From Sympetrum striolatum (Eukaryota; Arthropoda; Insecta; Odonata; Libellulidae): a DNA stretch of 64,000 bases. The DNA lies in the NCBI GenBank assembly GCA_947579665.1, contig OX388352.1:33164216-33228215 (forward strand), read 5' to 3'. A program made the position numbers and the translations under genes. This document shows, piece by piece, positions 1 through 12,059 of this stretch. The first letter of the stretch is position 1; every line of letters begins with the position of its first letter. The notes under the pieces were generated by a model, which worked only from the letters and a program-made list of their open reading frames with translations, was not told the origin of the DNA and searched no databases.

Positions 1-2974
1 TGCTATATTTTGGGATTCTCGAAGTCACTTAAACTAGTTAGGAAATAAAACCAGAAGTACTAGTTGCTCTCTGTTGGAAACCAAGTGTTTTAACAAGTCC
101 ATTGCTTCACTATTGATCCCCAAAACTATTGATTTGAATATTAATTTACTATTTAATAAATCCTTACTGAAAATATAAAGCTATAGCGTCGACTAGAGAC
201 CGTGTCTTACGTTTATTACGAATGTGTTGCAAATTAGAGTATCTATAGCATATTTAAAATCTTAAAATAGTTTGAAATTAATTATTTTCAGAGATAGCCT
301 ACGGATTACCCACGCCATAAATCCGGATTTAAAAAAAATGCCTCAGTTGAAATTAATCGAAAACGCAAACGAAATTAATCGAAATCGAGTGTCTTTAAAA
401 ATTTGATTCCTATACATTTCTCAAGTAAAATCCTTTATAGAGCCCTAGCGACAAACCAAGGGTTATTCTTGAAAAAATGTAAGATGTGTATGTGAGTAAC
501 CATAATATAAAATCCTTATACTAAATAATAATCATCTTTATTAGCTGAAACTGTTTCAAAAGGTTTTCCTTAATTGTCTGCAATGCATTTTTCATGGGAG
601 AATTTCGTGTCAGCCTTGTATAGAACCCAAAACTACCTTGGACGAAATATTTTTCGTTTCCGTTACAAAATAATATGCAATAACGATATATGAATGTTCA
701 AATATTTACTATACCGGGAATCACTAAAAAATTCAAAAATCTGCCTAACACATAGTAACGTTTTATCACAGCGTTTGGAAAATATCCGAGCTTTGCGGCC
801 TTCTAGGATCACCTCTATGATAGGTATGATCAATATCTCACTCATAATGGGGAGATTCCGTTGCGGCTCGTAAGACATGAAAAAGTTGGGTAAATGGCGC
901 CTGTATTTTAAGCTGAGAAGTTGTCTCAATCTACAGGATGAAAAACGAGTATTGCGGGGTTGTCAATATTACTTCAAATATTGCGTAGTGGTATCAAGTT
1001 TAAGGTTAGAATCTGTTATCTTTGAGCAGGGAACTTACTCGGAAAGTTTCAAGCGCACCTGGTGTTCTCCATGTTAGGGGAAACAGAAACTCGTATACCT
1101 ATCTTAAGAATTGCTCTATCTATGTAGGTTGTGACACTGTGACAGTGTGACAGGAAAAGATTTAGTTCCTAAATAAAGAGCTGATTTTTCCATTTTACCC
1201 TGAATTGATAAGGAGAAGTAAAATATTAATAACTGTGAAAGCGGACAACTTAAGTAAAGTTAGAAACATTTTCATGGAAAACGTTATTCTCAATTGACCA
1301 TTGCAAAACCAACGTTACAAAGATTCGCACGGAAATATAAATCATCCATTTCCTCAATAAAAAAATCACCGAATATAACGTAAGGTATAACTCTCGATGG
1401 CATTTTAAAAAGAAAAATAAATTCTATGAATAACCCTTTTGTAGTTGATACGTCAACGGAAAATGTGTGCCAGTGGTAAGATAAGGTAAGGGCAGAAAAT
1501 ATTGTCAGAAATATCACAAAGGCTTAGAAGAATTAGCAAAAGAGGAAGTAGGATTTTATTAAAAATAATTTGAGGCTAGTTTAAGCGTAAACTGCAATAT
1601 TTAATTATAGTTTATATAGAAGATCGAAGCTCTACCTTCACTGCTGATGCTAGAATATTAAAACAGTGTATATCGGGACGAATTTTATAAGTCCTGATGA
1701 AATAACAGGACCGTTGTCATGCCATTTATCTTTTAAGAGGTAGTAGTTAAGATATTGAAGAAAAAGTTGGAGAGTTGAATTGCTCGTTCTAACTTGGCCT
1801 ACTTCTTGTAAAGCTGACATCGAACTATGACTACTTAAGGCACATTTCTATGGATTTAAAATTTTAGTTTTGTAAAATATTGTGACAGTAATGTAGATTC
1901 AAAAAAAGATAGGAGAAAGATGATCTGAGGTAAAAATATATCAATTTCTCCGTGGAAAGAACGTCTTTTTCACGATATCTATGACGATGACCATTCTTTC
2001 AAGAAAAACTAACTTCAGTAAAGTTTCAATACATAAGTAGGATGTTTTATATCCTTATTAGATTGAATTTAATTTCAAAATGGCCAACATATATTCCCGT
2101 GAATACATAATGTAAAAGAGGAACATAATTTATTGATGGATTAAATTCGCATGAATTATATTTATACCAATTTTGTAATTAATTAAATAAAAATTTTAAA
2201 ATTCCAATTATATTTGAATGTGGAATATTTATCTTAGCTTCAGTTTTCTGTGTAACGGTTCTGTTGTATCCTCTAAGATGCAACGAAAACATCATTCAAC
2301 TACTGGACGATATGGAAGAATTTACGACATCAAACAATTATTTTAGCGATTGAACAGATTTACCCTATTTGGGTTGACTTAGATTGAATATCCAATAATG
2401 CAATTTTGGGAAAGAGAGAGAAAGAATATACATATTTTACATTACCGCAAACGTCGAACTAGAGCGATTATTTTAGTTAAGTCAAAGGTAATTATTGAAC
2501 AGGTAAAAGGTATAGAGTTAACCAAACAATCGAATGCTAGGCCTTGCCAGTAAATTCCATCTATTTATTTTTGAAACTGTATTGTTGTAATACAGAAGAT
2601 GCAATAAAATATGTTTCTCATAGTTTTTGTTAAGTTCCAAGTAGAACAGATATATAAACACAAAACTGTATAATATGAAAACTTGTATGATTTGTACGAA
2701 CCATTCAATTACGAATTTTCCGTATATGATTACTAAATAAACTCGTTCAGAAAATGCAAGATTATTATGGTCTACCGATAAGCAATTACTGTAAAAATAA
2801 TATTAAATATTGGTTTTATTATATAAAAATTATATGAAATTAACCTCAACCAAAATATTATTATGTAGTTGCTGACATTTTTGGGATAAATGTAACAATT
2901 CAACTTTCTCCAAGGGTATATATTAGAAAAAATGTAAATTTCCTTAAAATTGATCTATATTTCAGTATACATTA
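1..2974. other. AT-rich DNA, no gene seen
   Basis: Only short random open frames occur (longest 88 codons, on the minus strand at 663-929). There is a small palindromic run, CACTGTGACAGTG, near 1136-1148 and a short ATTAATCGAAA repetition at 350-390. Nothing else is recognised. Confidence 0.6.
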
Positions 2975-3199
2975 GCGGTATAACGACAGTATTGCGTTAA
3001 GTGATGTGAATGATAAGGATTCAGTAAAATAATACAAAAGCTAAAACGAATACAATACTAAGCAAGATTAATATCAAAACTTAGTGCTCGCAAACAATTA
3101 GATACTGTTCAAATTACATATATTTATTTCTGCGTGTTATCTAAATACTAATATTTATGTTTCAGTTATTTTTTTATATTTTATTACTCTCCTACATTT

Positions 3200-3600
3200 T
3201 TATTGCTCTTGATTTCGAAAACCAGTACCAACACTTACTCCTTGAGTCCGTGCATCCATGATTTTGCTGGTTTACCTTCTGATGTCGATGAAGGGGGAAG
3301 GGAGGATTTGGGGAGAATACATAACGCCCTAAGGAGTGGACCCGGCCAGATCAGGGTGGCGTGCAATGGGGTGCATCCTCATGCCTAAGGATCTCCCCTT
3401 TACCACCCTTAGCTGGTTAACCGCGGGCTCCGACCTCATAGACAGAAAGATCGAACTGGTGAGAAGAGAGGGCTAGCCTCTCCCCAGCAAAAGAAGGTGA
3501 AAGAAAGGGCCCTGGAAAAGATGCCTGCATCTGTAGGCTATTCGGCTAGGGTTGAGAGGAGTAAGGCATTACTCCCTCTTCCCCTACAGAGCAGGTAGTT
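3200..3600 (+). repeat. GC-rich core of left outer arm
   Basis: A GC-rich block of about 400 bp that stands out sharply from AT-rich flanks. It is nearly identical to 23135-23530 on the other strand, clearly closer than the flanks of the same duplication. It holds a 61-codon open frame at 3203-3388 that differs from its twin at 4 of 61 residues, with no family I recognise. A short palindrome, GGAGTAA...TTACTCC, lies near 3557. It may be the 5' part of a non-LTR element or a region kept alike by gene conversion. Coding status is doubtful because the frame is short and ends without a splice donor I can defend. Confidence 0.6.
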
Positions 3601-3959
3601 AATACATAAAGATGCACTTCATTTAAAGCTGCAGCCACTACATTAATATTTGGATTGGCTGAAATTGACTGCAAATTATTTTAAGGAGTTTAGAAATTAT
3701 TGACTATAAAGTATTTAATGACTTACTGGAACCATTAATTGCCAAGGTTAAAATTTAAAATCATATTTGATTCGATTTAAAGACAAAAATGTTAAATTAT
3801 TTGATTATTAATGATATCTTAGAATGAAAAAGTGTGTATAAGAAGCTAATATTTCAAATGGAAAAAATGCCTCATTATCTATGGCAAATTAAATTTATTT
3901 GAACAATAAGAGGCAATTATGCAATTGCAAAATTAACAGTAAATATAGGTAGTACTCAC

Positions 3960-3995
3960 AAGGGTACATCGGCAGTTTAAGATTCAGCACTTACC
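3960..3995 (-). pseudogene. Microexon-like element, left copy (interrupted)
   Basis: On the minus strand a pyrimidine-rich stretch ending in AG precedes a 36-nt segment followed by GTGAGT (complement at 3954-3959). The right-arm twin at 22719-22760 has the same acceptor and donor and is 42 nt, so the length difference is 6 nt, in frame. In the only frame open in the twin, this copy has a TAA after GTA AGT GCT GAA TCT. It is therefore broken if the element is coding. The first bases GGTAAGTG could themselves be a splice donor, so the exon call is tentative. Confidence 0.35.
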
Positions 3996-4799
3996 CTGTA
4001 AAGAAAGGAAGAAAATAATGAATATCAAAGGATAATTTCTTTAAATGTATAAATCTATGAATGTATGTACATAAATAACTTAAACGAATTATTATAGTTA
4101 TAAATGTTTTTCTTCTTATGTTTATTATGGAGCAGTACTGTGCAAATATGAGAAATCACTATTTCCCTAAATTTTACCCAGTTGAGATTACTTTGGAACC
4201 AGTTTCATTCCACAAAAAAAATTCTTTCGGATTTTCAAGCATGTTTGGAGACAAGATATTAATTTAGGCTACTTCATAATTTTCTCCGGATGCTGGATCA
4301 ATATAAACCTGCGGTAGATATAGTGCGGGATAACTATCAATGAAGTCAAAGGGGTTACCTATTTCCCTATACTGAGATAGGTAGCGCCTTCGCCTTCATG
4401 TAGAAATTAGGAAGATAAATGTTACATATGGGACTAGATATATAGATTTGTTTAAGCTTCTACAAGCTATATATTTAAACCTTGATAGTATCATAAGGTA
4501 GATTACTCTATTGTTTAAAAGAAAAGTTTTATTTATACCATTCCCCGTCAGAACATTTTTCCATAGGTTGCACTACAATAATTTTAAGGGAAACAACCAT
4601 TTGTTAAAGAATATATCCCAACATTGAGAATGATATTCAAATCTCGAAGAAATAACAGAAAACCGAGATGTATTAGTATATAGATGTCCTTAATTTTATA
4701 TATACATTTATCTGCTATCAGTACTTTTTATGAAAATGCGTGTTTTTCGAATATTAATGTCATAAATTTGCTGATAGGATGGCGATATAATATTCAGAG

Positions 4800-4840
4800 A
4801 TACATATATCCTGGGTTCGACTCCAAATAATTCGAAGGTA
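4800..4840 (+). repeat. Isolated B-box-like core
   Basis: TCCTGGGTTCGACTCC, near 4810-4825, matches the core of the tandem array units. Flanks are too diverged to assign a full unit. Confidence 0.3.
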
Positions 4841-5834
4841 CTATCATGCGGCGTGTAAATACTGACGGTGTGTAGGACGAATTTCATTTTCAAAATTAAA
4901 GTATAAATTACGTTCCTATGTAATCGAGTTAAGTACCAAATGAACGGGAACGAAATACATTTTTTACGATGCGATATTCGTAAACGGATTTCTTAGTAAC
5001 TTCGCAGTTGTAAACAAAGCATTTTCTTACAACCAAGATGATTGTTAAATCTGAGCTCATGCAATTATCCGTAAGTATACACGGTGACCATAATTTATAA
5101 TTAGTCTAAATAAAATGTTAGAGGAGAAAGTTTTTGTCATATAAGCATATACATGTATTTTTATTTCATGCAAATAATTGGGGAAATATTTCTTCTTATT
5201 TACAGATAACGTATTAGAAATTTCATTATCAATTCATCCAATACCAAATCTTTTGAAGAGTAATGTCTTATGAAGAATATAAATCAGAAATGTGTTAATT
5301 ACTTCTGGAATAGCAATATGCTTTCTTGCATGGGATAATTCCCGTTACAGAGACATTTATGAAGACATTACATCAAACTCGACTTTCTAAGGTGATACCT
5401 AATAAATGCATAGGTAAATATCATATTATTGACAACAAGTACGATGATAGCTAATGCGTAGCATAAGATATCCGAAGCTGGTTTTAGACGTACTCTGGAG
5501 TTGATGAAATGACTATGTTAAAATGCTCCGCGGTGAAAGGAGTTAAAATTACGATAAAGCTAGCAGACTAACTCCGTAAAATCGCTTTGATAAAATTCTT
5601 TGTTTCCATTTAGATAGAAATTAGAGGGAGTAACAGGAAAATACACTGAAAGGAATGTAAAAATAATATGAAATGGAACTCTCTCTTATTCTTAATGTAC
5701 AAGAACGCGAAAAAATGATAATATTAAATGCATTTTCTGGTTGAGGATAAAGAACAAGTCTGTCATGAACTTCAATCAAATAGGTAAAAAAGATCGAAGG
5801 CCACAGTAGACACACTTTGGATCTAAGAATTTAT

Positions 5835-5905
5835 TTCGCGGAAGCCAAACTCGATTTTCTTATAATAATATGAAAGCGAAAGCAACGGAAAGGGAAAACA
5901 AAATA
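5835..5905 (+). repeat. Short direct duplicate, copy 1
   Basis: A CTCGATTTTC followed by an AAAGCGAAAG...CGGAAAGGGAAA run matches 7015-7090 with scattered changes. The copies lie about 1.2 kb apart in the same orientation. No gene content. Confidence 0.45.
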
Positions 5906-7014
5906 TCAGTGGGCTTTGGTGAAAACTTGTACTGAATGGGGAAGTTTAGTTCAAGGACTACTTAGAGAATTGTAAACAGAACGCGGCGGGGAAATTGAGT
6001 ATTTCTAACAAAATAAATAATACCAGCTGATAGATAAGAAAAAATTAGATAATTGCTTTAAAAGGACTTCAAAATGTACGAGTCGTAAATGTGAATATCG
6101 TAAACACTTCCGAAGTAGGCCATTTCTTTTTGAAATCGAAAGTTTGTATCCAAAACAAATGAATATCGAAACCATCATTATCATCTACTTAAAATTTAAA
6201 GTGGTTCCTACTAGAAATATGCAATTCTAAAACAACTTTGCCAATGATTTTTTTATGCTTGAACATCTTCCCTTTTCTGCGCGAGAAAAATTAAAAAAGC
6301 ACTCCACTTCATTTTTAGATTTGTGGCCGTGGACTCATTTATCAATCCATACGCTCCTTTACTGCAAACAGTAATTCACAAAAAGAAAAGGAAGAGGCAA
6401 AAGCATACATGATAGCTATCAAACGACTGCAGAAAACTGTAATGACCGTGAATGGTCCATCTTAGCCAAATATCTTCCTACATTTTGTGCCATTTACAAT
6501 GAAAAATAATATTTTCCATTGTCTTGATTGTCATTATTCTTTAACGGTTTGTTTCTATTGTCTATCCTCAGCTTTTTTTTCCTTTATTTTGCAAATAGTG
6601 TTGCTCACTTAAGTCATGAAATACTGCCAAGAAGACTATACATGAAAGCCTGAACAAAAATATTAAAACTTAAATGGAAGGTATCCCATAAGAATATTCA
6701 ATAACTAATTCTTAGGGATATATTTAGATATTTGATAATGAATTAGTAACAGATAAATGCGCCCTTTCATGTCGAGCGCCGTATAACAACAATAAATCTG
6801 ATTCATTTAGAAGTAATTAAACAAATGAATGCCAGCCATTTAGTCTGGAATAAACTTCGTTCCCGTGAAGCGCACAATGTAAGTAGTATCTTGATTCTAA
6901 AGATCACAAGTGTATGGTTTCTAAAGTAGGAGAAAGTCGGCCACGAATTTAGGATACAAAGGCAAAAAAGCTGAAGGTCGTTGGGGACCATTATCGGTCG
7001 GCTCTATGGAATTT

Positions 7015-7090
7015 GTTTATGTAAGATAATCTCGATTTTCGGAGAAAACTTTAAAGCGAAAGTAACAGAAAGGGAAAGCAAAATATGAAT
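7015..7090 (+). repeat. Short direct duplicate, copy 2
   Basis: Partner of 5835-5905. The intervening DNA shows no further colinear similarity that I could see. Confidence 0.45.
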
Positions 7091-7311
7091 GGCCATATCG
7101 TAATTACGCGAAATTCCACGCCCTTTGGGCCATGGAGATAATGCGAAAAGGAAAGTACATGTTTGTTACCAAGAATAATGACTCGGAAACGTCATTAGAA
7201 GCAAAAAAATGTGCTTTAGATCAAGAATGAGGTTGAAAAATAATTATACTTTGGTTTCATGACTGTCAACGAAGAATATTACATCTAGATAGCGAACTTT
7301 TTTTTACATTG

Positions 7312-7524
7312 TAAGCCACTGTTGCCCTTTATCGGTAAAGTCCCCCTAAGCTCTCATGAACTTGTCAGGGGGTGCTTCACCGTGGCAACAGAAACAGCGA
7401 ACACACACAATCATTCCCCGATCGGGAAAATCCGACCAGCCGGGTCTCGAACCCGGGACCTCGGGGTTTGGAGTAATAGCGTAGATGGAATGCTATACAC
7501 TCCGCCACCTAGACCGGTTTGATC
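7312..7524 (-). mobile_element. tRNA-derived SINE, family A
   Basis: On the minus strand the head carries a Pol III A box TGGCGGAGTG (complement 7498-7507) and a perfect B box GGGTTCGAGACC (within 7442-7454). The intervening length suits a tRNA with a long variable arm. The tRNA-like head is followed by an unrelated body ending near 7312 (CTGACAAGTTCATGAG, then CCGATAAAGGGC). A truncated relative of the body is at 48312-48372. The plus-strand open frame 7322-7522 is an accident of this element. Confidence 0.8.
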
Positions 7525-9189
7525 TACAATATGGAAGGAACAAAATTTCAAAGGAAAGTTAACAAATATTAAGATGTGAAAAGAAATCTTAACGGGGATG
7601 ATTTTGAAACAAAAAAATGATAAATGAGATTCACTGAGCCAAGGGGTTTCATTATTCATGAAGGTTACAGAAACAATCAGATAAGTTTGCACGTGTAGTA
7701 TGTCCTCTTCTCAATCATAAAAGAACTTTTATTATTATTACAATAGACCACTCCAAAGAAGGAGATACAGAGAGGAAGAGAAAATATTACTGGATCGAAA
7801 TGACAATGAAACACATCAAGTAAATTTTACTGAAATGTTAAACATGCAAGATTTGTCTTAACTTATCACAAAATGTATTTTAAATAAGTGAAAAGGGTTT
7901 GATATGTAAATATTAGTCAAATACGAGTTTCTTTCTTATTAGCAAAAGAATTTTGTTATTCGAAAGGCACAAATAGAGACATTAGGATTTAGACAAATGT
8001 AAATTACAATGTGACTTTATATGTCGACTCCAACAACGGAATTGTAATAGGACGAAGAAAGTAATCCTTATTTAAACACCACAGTTTTATTATTATATTA
8101 TTGTTGCTAATTATTATATGGTATAGATATAAAGAAACAAAATATTTTGATTTTCTGTGCGTATGCGGCAAGGTGAACGAAAGCGCATTTCAAACTTCGG
8201 AACTCGCAGCAGGAGACGTGAAGGCCAAATAAAAGCGTGTTTTTCGAAAAAAGACGATTTACGTAAGGCTAGATTCCTGTTTACCGCATAAAGTTATACT
8301 CTTCTCTTTAAAGATAAACGGATAAAATGTTTATTGAGATGGAATTACTACATACAAAAGCACATAACTCAGTACGTTAAATTGGTATAATAAAGAAATA
8401 ATGATACTTGAAACACGAAGCTCTGTGATAACTACTAATATTTGAGACATCAATAAAGAAACCAAGTAACAAAGGATTAACCAAATTCCAACAGGATTGT
8501 CTATAGGACCCCACTTATTAATTCGAGTAACTCTATCACTGCTGATAACGTTCGAATGTTTAATAGGATTGTCGATGAATTTACACCCAGCATAATAACG
8601 AATCGATTGATACAGAAGGCAGACAATAGCAGAGAAAAAGATTAAAGTAATTGAAACAATTTGTCGTATTGGATGCTTAATGACATGTCTTTGTAACTGT
8701 TTGATTCAATTTTAACTTAGCCTTCCCTTTAATTTTCGACAACGCACAAAAGGTTTTAGGAAAGCGACTATGAAGAATTATATTGTGGAATTTACAAATT
8801 ATTATTTCTGTAAAACTTAAAACTCTAAAAGTTAATGTAATATACGAATGAAAGTCTTTAAAGTTAGTATACAGTCACTCAAATTCTGCGCTTTGACATT
8901 CGAGATTAAAATACGTCCCTCGGGCATAAGTCCGCAACAAAAGTAAAATAAAACAATGAATTGGTGAAACAATTCCAGCGTCATCAATGAATAAGCAGAT
9001 AACTTCCAATCCTCTGAAAGGGCCCTCGGCTATGTCTCTAACATGCTCCCATTATTTGCAAGTAGAGCTGTGATTATCTCATACGAGTTGCTTGCATTCT
9101 GCAAGCATATTGATGTTATAAATTTCAAGTCGATATCATATCGGGAAGGTCCTTAAACTTAATTTGTATTTTCCCTTTGAAATCTATGG

Positions 9190-9420
9190 TAGAATACAAA
9201 TGGTGCCCCAGGGTCGAACCAATAATCATAAGGTAAAAGATTATTTTTTTCTAAAGATAACTGTCGTTAAAGAAAATTCTGTTTTATGAAACATTCATTA
9301 CTTCTGTTCACATGCCTGGCCATGTAATTTCCACCTTCTCGGTAAATAAATCATACAAAATGGATTCCCGCCATACATTTCAAATGATAGCCGCCTGGTC
9401 TCGAACCCAGGACATTTTGG
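9190..9420 (-). repeat. Two further B-box repeat units, opposite strand
   Basis: Minus-strand cores GGTTCGACCC (near 9212) and GGGTTCGAGACC (near 9400) are 188 bp apart. The sequence after the second, including ATGGCGGGAAT, resembles the unit after the 10857 core (ATGGCGGGGAT). These are the same family as the 10840-11710 array but in the other orientation. Confidence 0.5.
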
Positions 9421-10039
9421 AAGATGTGAAAACATATAACGACATGGTAGGAATAAAACTAATTTAATCCACAGACTTATGTCGATATCGGGATGATCCT
9501 AAAGCAAGATTCCATTGTTCCCCTTTCTAGTGGTATCCTATTCTAGTAGTCTAAAAGCGATTCAATTTATACGTATATAGATTAAGGAGCTGGTTCTTAG
9601 GAGTAATACGTTTTGCTAAGATCACGAACTCACGAGAAACGTATTCAGAACGCAATAATTTAAGTGTAAAAGGGTAAATTAACTATGTTTGGGGCTACCA
9701 CCTGACTTCTGTATAACTGGAGTAAATAATAGTAGTAAAAAAGTTATTATTATTAACTGAGACAGTGGAAATAAAATCAAATCTCACGGGCAACGCCAGC
9801 GGTGCATACAAGAGCATACGATGGAACAATTCCTATGCTATCAAACTTAAAGCAGATATCCAATTTCCAATTCTAAATGACAAACAAAAAGTCTACGACT
9901 GCTGCAGCTTCCGTCAATGCATCTCTGCTTTTTACAAAAAGGTTACAGCAATTTACATTTATTAAAATCATTTTAAGTCGAAAATCAGTAAGTGAACTGA
10001 ATGTCCTATCCATTGTTGCCTAGCAGCCTAAAAATCCGA

Positions 10040-10720
10040 ATTAACTTTGTATATGTTATGGAGCACTTATGTAGAAACAAAAATAATTGCGTTTATGATA
10101 CTGTCATAAAATTGATAGACAGAAAAAGTATTGCATGCGACTTTTTACGATATGGGTATGATGAAAAGTATACACGCGCCTGATAGTCTTAACACTAGTT
10201 AAAGCAAAATCTAAAATAGCACATTCACAAGGGCATTCCAATAGAATCCGAAATGTCATAATGTTATATTGTAGTTCATTCATGTTATTGAATCATTTAA
10301 GAAGTAGAGGGTTGTAAAGTTAAAACGAAATTGCTCATTTGCCCTACAAATGGTAATATTCCATATTCACCTATAATATCAAAATTAATTAAGAAAATAT
10401 TCGCTAAGTCTTTTTAATTACATAGACAAAGTCTTAGACGGAAATCATCAAAACCAATAAAAAGAAATCATCTTTGAAAATACAATTCTTCGATAAAGTG
10501 TAAATATAAATTCTCCTTACCTAATAAGTTGAAGTCCCGGTCGCAGGTGTCCATGAAACTCTTCGGTGATCTCTTTAACGACCTTCGCATTTGAAACACG
10601 AGAGACGTACACCAGAAAATCAGCGAAAGGAGGACCTTTATGCTTGAAATCTAGAAAAAAATTAAAATATCTATTATATATAGATGCTTCTCCGGATTCA
10701 TTCATATATCATATATTCAT
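10040..10720 (+). repeat. Left middle arm of the palindrome (L2)
   Basis: Matches the reverse complement of 20180-20815, including the exon-like block and its flanks. A run at 10200-10300 and its twin at 20580-20680 share most bases. The arm ends inward where a 165-bp-unit tandem array starts. Confidence 0.8.
10521..10650 (-). CDS. Exon-like block, left gene copy
   Basis: On the minus strand an acceptor with a T-rich tract ending TTTCTAG (complement at 10651-10652) precedes a 130-nt segment that ends ATTAG|GTAAGG (donor complement 10515-10520). One frame is open through the whole segment. It begins FKHKGPPFADFL, continues VSNAKVVKEITEEFHGHLRP and ends GLQLI plus two leftover bases. There is no in-frame ATG, so it would be internal. 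It is homologous to 20191-20331 and 18782-18907, but each of the three copies is open in a different frame. That means at most one can preserve the ancestral protein. I do not recognise the peptide. Confidence 0.35.
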
Positions 10721-10739
10721 ATATATATATATATATATA
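10719..10739. repeat. (AT)n microsatellite
   Basis: About ten AT dinucleotides at the inner edge of the left middle arm, at the junction with the B-box tandem array. Confidence 0.9.
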
Positions 10740-10839
10740 GAGAGGATACAAAGTCACAGGCTAAACCACTAGCGTCAATGGCTTGAAATTTTTACGACAA
10801 ATTGGCCATAACGTATAACCTCCAGAAAAATTGCGATTT

Positions 10840-11710
10840 TGAACCTCAGTGTCATGGGTTCGATTCCAGAGGGCCCCAAAGTCGCGATTTTCCCCATAAG
10901 ATTACATGGCGGGGATTTTCGAAAATTTTTTTGAGGCACTTCCCGGAATAGCAGAGAGTTGAAACTCGAGGGACCGCTAAATGTCGTGCATAGCCAACGA
11001 AAATCGGAAAGACATCTTCGAATATTGTCCTTGGTTCGATGCTAGGCCGGGGCAAAAATCGGCCGTTTAAAATGCATTGCGGCGATTTTTAAGATTTTTT
11101 TTGGATCCTTTCCCGATAACATGGATTATTGAAACTCGGCACGTCGATAGATATCATGAATTTATTTCATAATCGAATTTTACATATTAGCTTATGGTCC
11201 TTGGTTCGATCCCAGAGGACCATTTGCACTTCCCAATGCTTTTCTTACGGAGATAACGGAAACAAATTTTAGGTACTTCCCGGCACGATATCAACTTCAA
11301 ACTTTGCATGTACAAAGATCAAGTCCAGACAAATCAAACAGTGCATTCACAGCTATCAAAGAGTCCTGGGTTCGACACCAGGTGTCTCTGCAATCGGAAG
11401 TTAATCCGATTTTTAGGAATTATTTTGAAACCTTTGCCAATAATATAGAAACTTCAAATTCGGCATATAGATAGAGATCATAAATAACTTTCAGAAACAT
11501 TTTTTAGATTTCCAAGATCGTCCTTGGTTCGAATCCAGAGAGCCATTTAAATTCGTAAAAATTAGAACGTCTTTTGAGGCAGTTGTAGCCCATATTTCTG
11601 CTTGAATTTTCACACATCGTTAGAGATGGTGATGTTCTATTGTGCTGCATAGTAAGTTCACAGTAAAGACCCGGGTTCGATGCCGGACGATGGAATTTAG
11701 GCAAATTTTA
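10840..11710 (+). repeat. Degenerate tandem array with a T-arm/B-box motif in each unit
   Basis: A GGTTCGA core with flanking complementary bases recurs at about 10857, 11036, 11202, 11367, 11526 and 11673, so unit lengths are roughly 179, 166, 165, 159 and 147 bp. Between cores the units share poorly conserved stretches such as TTTTTTGAGGCACTTCCCGG and TTGAAACTCG. Several cores form a small hairpin resembling a tRNA T arm (for example TGGTCC...GGACCA around TTGGTTCGATCCCAG at 11195-11222). The core matches the RNA polymerase III B box GGTTCGANNCC. Strong drift outside the core shows the array is old. It is inserted in the left arm only. Confidence 0.7.
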
Positions 11711-11864
11711 AGAAAAATTTCAATCTTTTTTTTTCTTTTGATGGCCGTCCGGATATGATGCCGACATGAAAATAGTGTTGTCGATCTGCTTGCAGTATGC
11801 AAGCAACATTTTACTCGTAATTAATACAAGTATACATAAAATATAAGTATTACATAAAATAATT

Positions 11865-11995
11865 CTTATCATGTAAATATTCTAATGAATATGAATAATA
11901 AGCTGCAACCTTGAGCATGTAAAGAAATGACCGATATGATAGGAGACTTTCTAAGGAGATTTCAGTTAGACTAATGTCAGCATTTACATTCGCCA
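11865..11995 (+). repeat. Left middle-inner arm piece (L3)
   Basis: Matches the reverse complement of 20040-20170, including the stretch read on the minus strand as GAAATCTCCTTAGAAAGTC. On the right this piece is directly joined to the exon block. On the left it is separated from the exon block by about 1.1 kb holding the tandem array, which dates the array as a later insertion (or the right side as a later deletion). Confidence 0.7.
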
Positions 11996-12059
11996 ACTAT
12001 GAAAGGTCGCTGTGTCTCTAACATGCTCCAAGTGTTATCACAAGTGCTGATCATTAATT

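Larger units (their letters stand above)
2975..4010 (+). repeat. Left outer arm of the palindrome (L1)
   Basis: This block matches the reverse complement of 22715-23735 almost end to end. A short stretch at 3000-3063 differs at about 6 of 63 positions, while the GC-rich core at 3200-3600 differs far less. Similarity fades leftward around 2975, where both arms have a run ending in CAGTATTGCGTTAAG, and inward after the microexon-like piece at 3960-3995. It is about 6 kb away from the next matching block on this side. Confidence 0.88.
4012..9180. other. AT-rich DNA inside the left arm, mostly unassigned
   Basis: This stretch has no partner in the right arm, apart from a piece near 8990-9120 that resembles the complement of 19460-19585. 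It contains the isolated B-box core at 4800, the direct duplicate pair at 5835 and 7015, and the family A SINE at 7312-7524. No coding potential is seen. Confidence 0.55.

Noticed and set aside
9765..10183. Two consecutive plus-strand frames of 66 and 60 codons
   Set aside because: The second lies in the left middle arm and its counterpart at 20690-20820 is not kept open; no domain seen.
10840..11710. Cluster of six tRNA genes
   Set aside because: Only the T-arm/B-box part is present in each unit; there is no acceptor stem or A box at the right distance.
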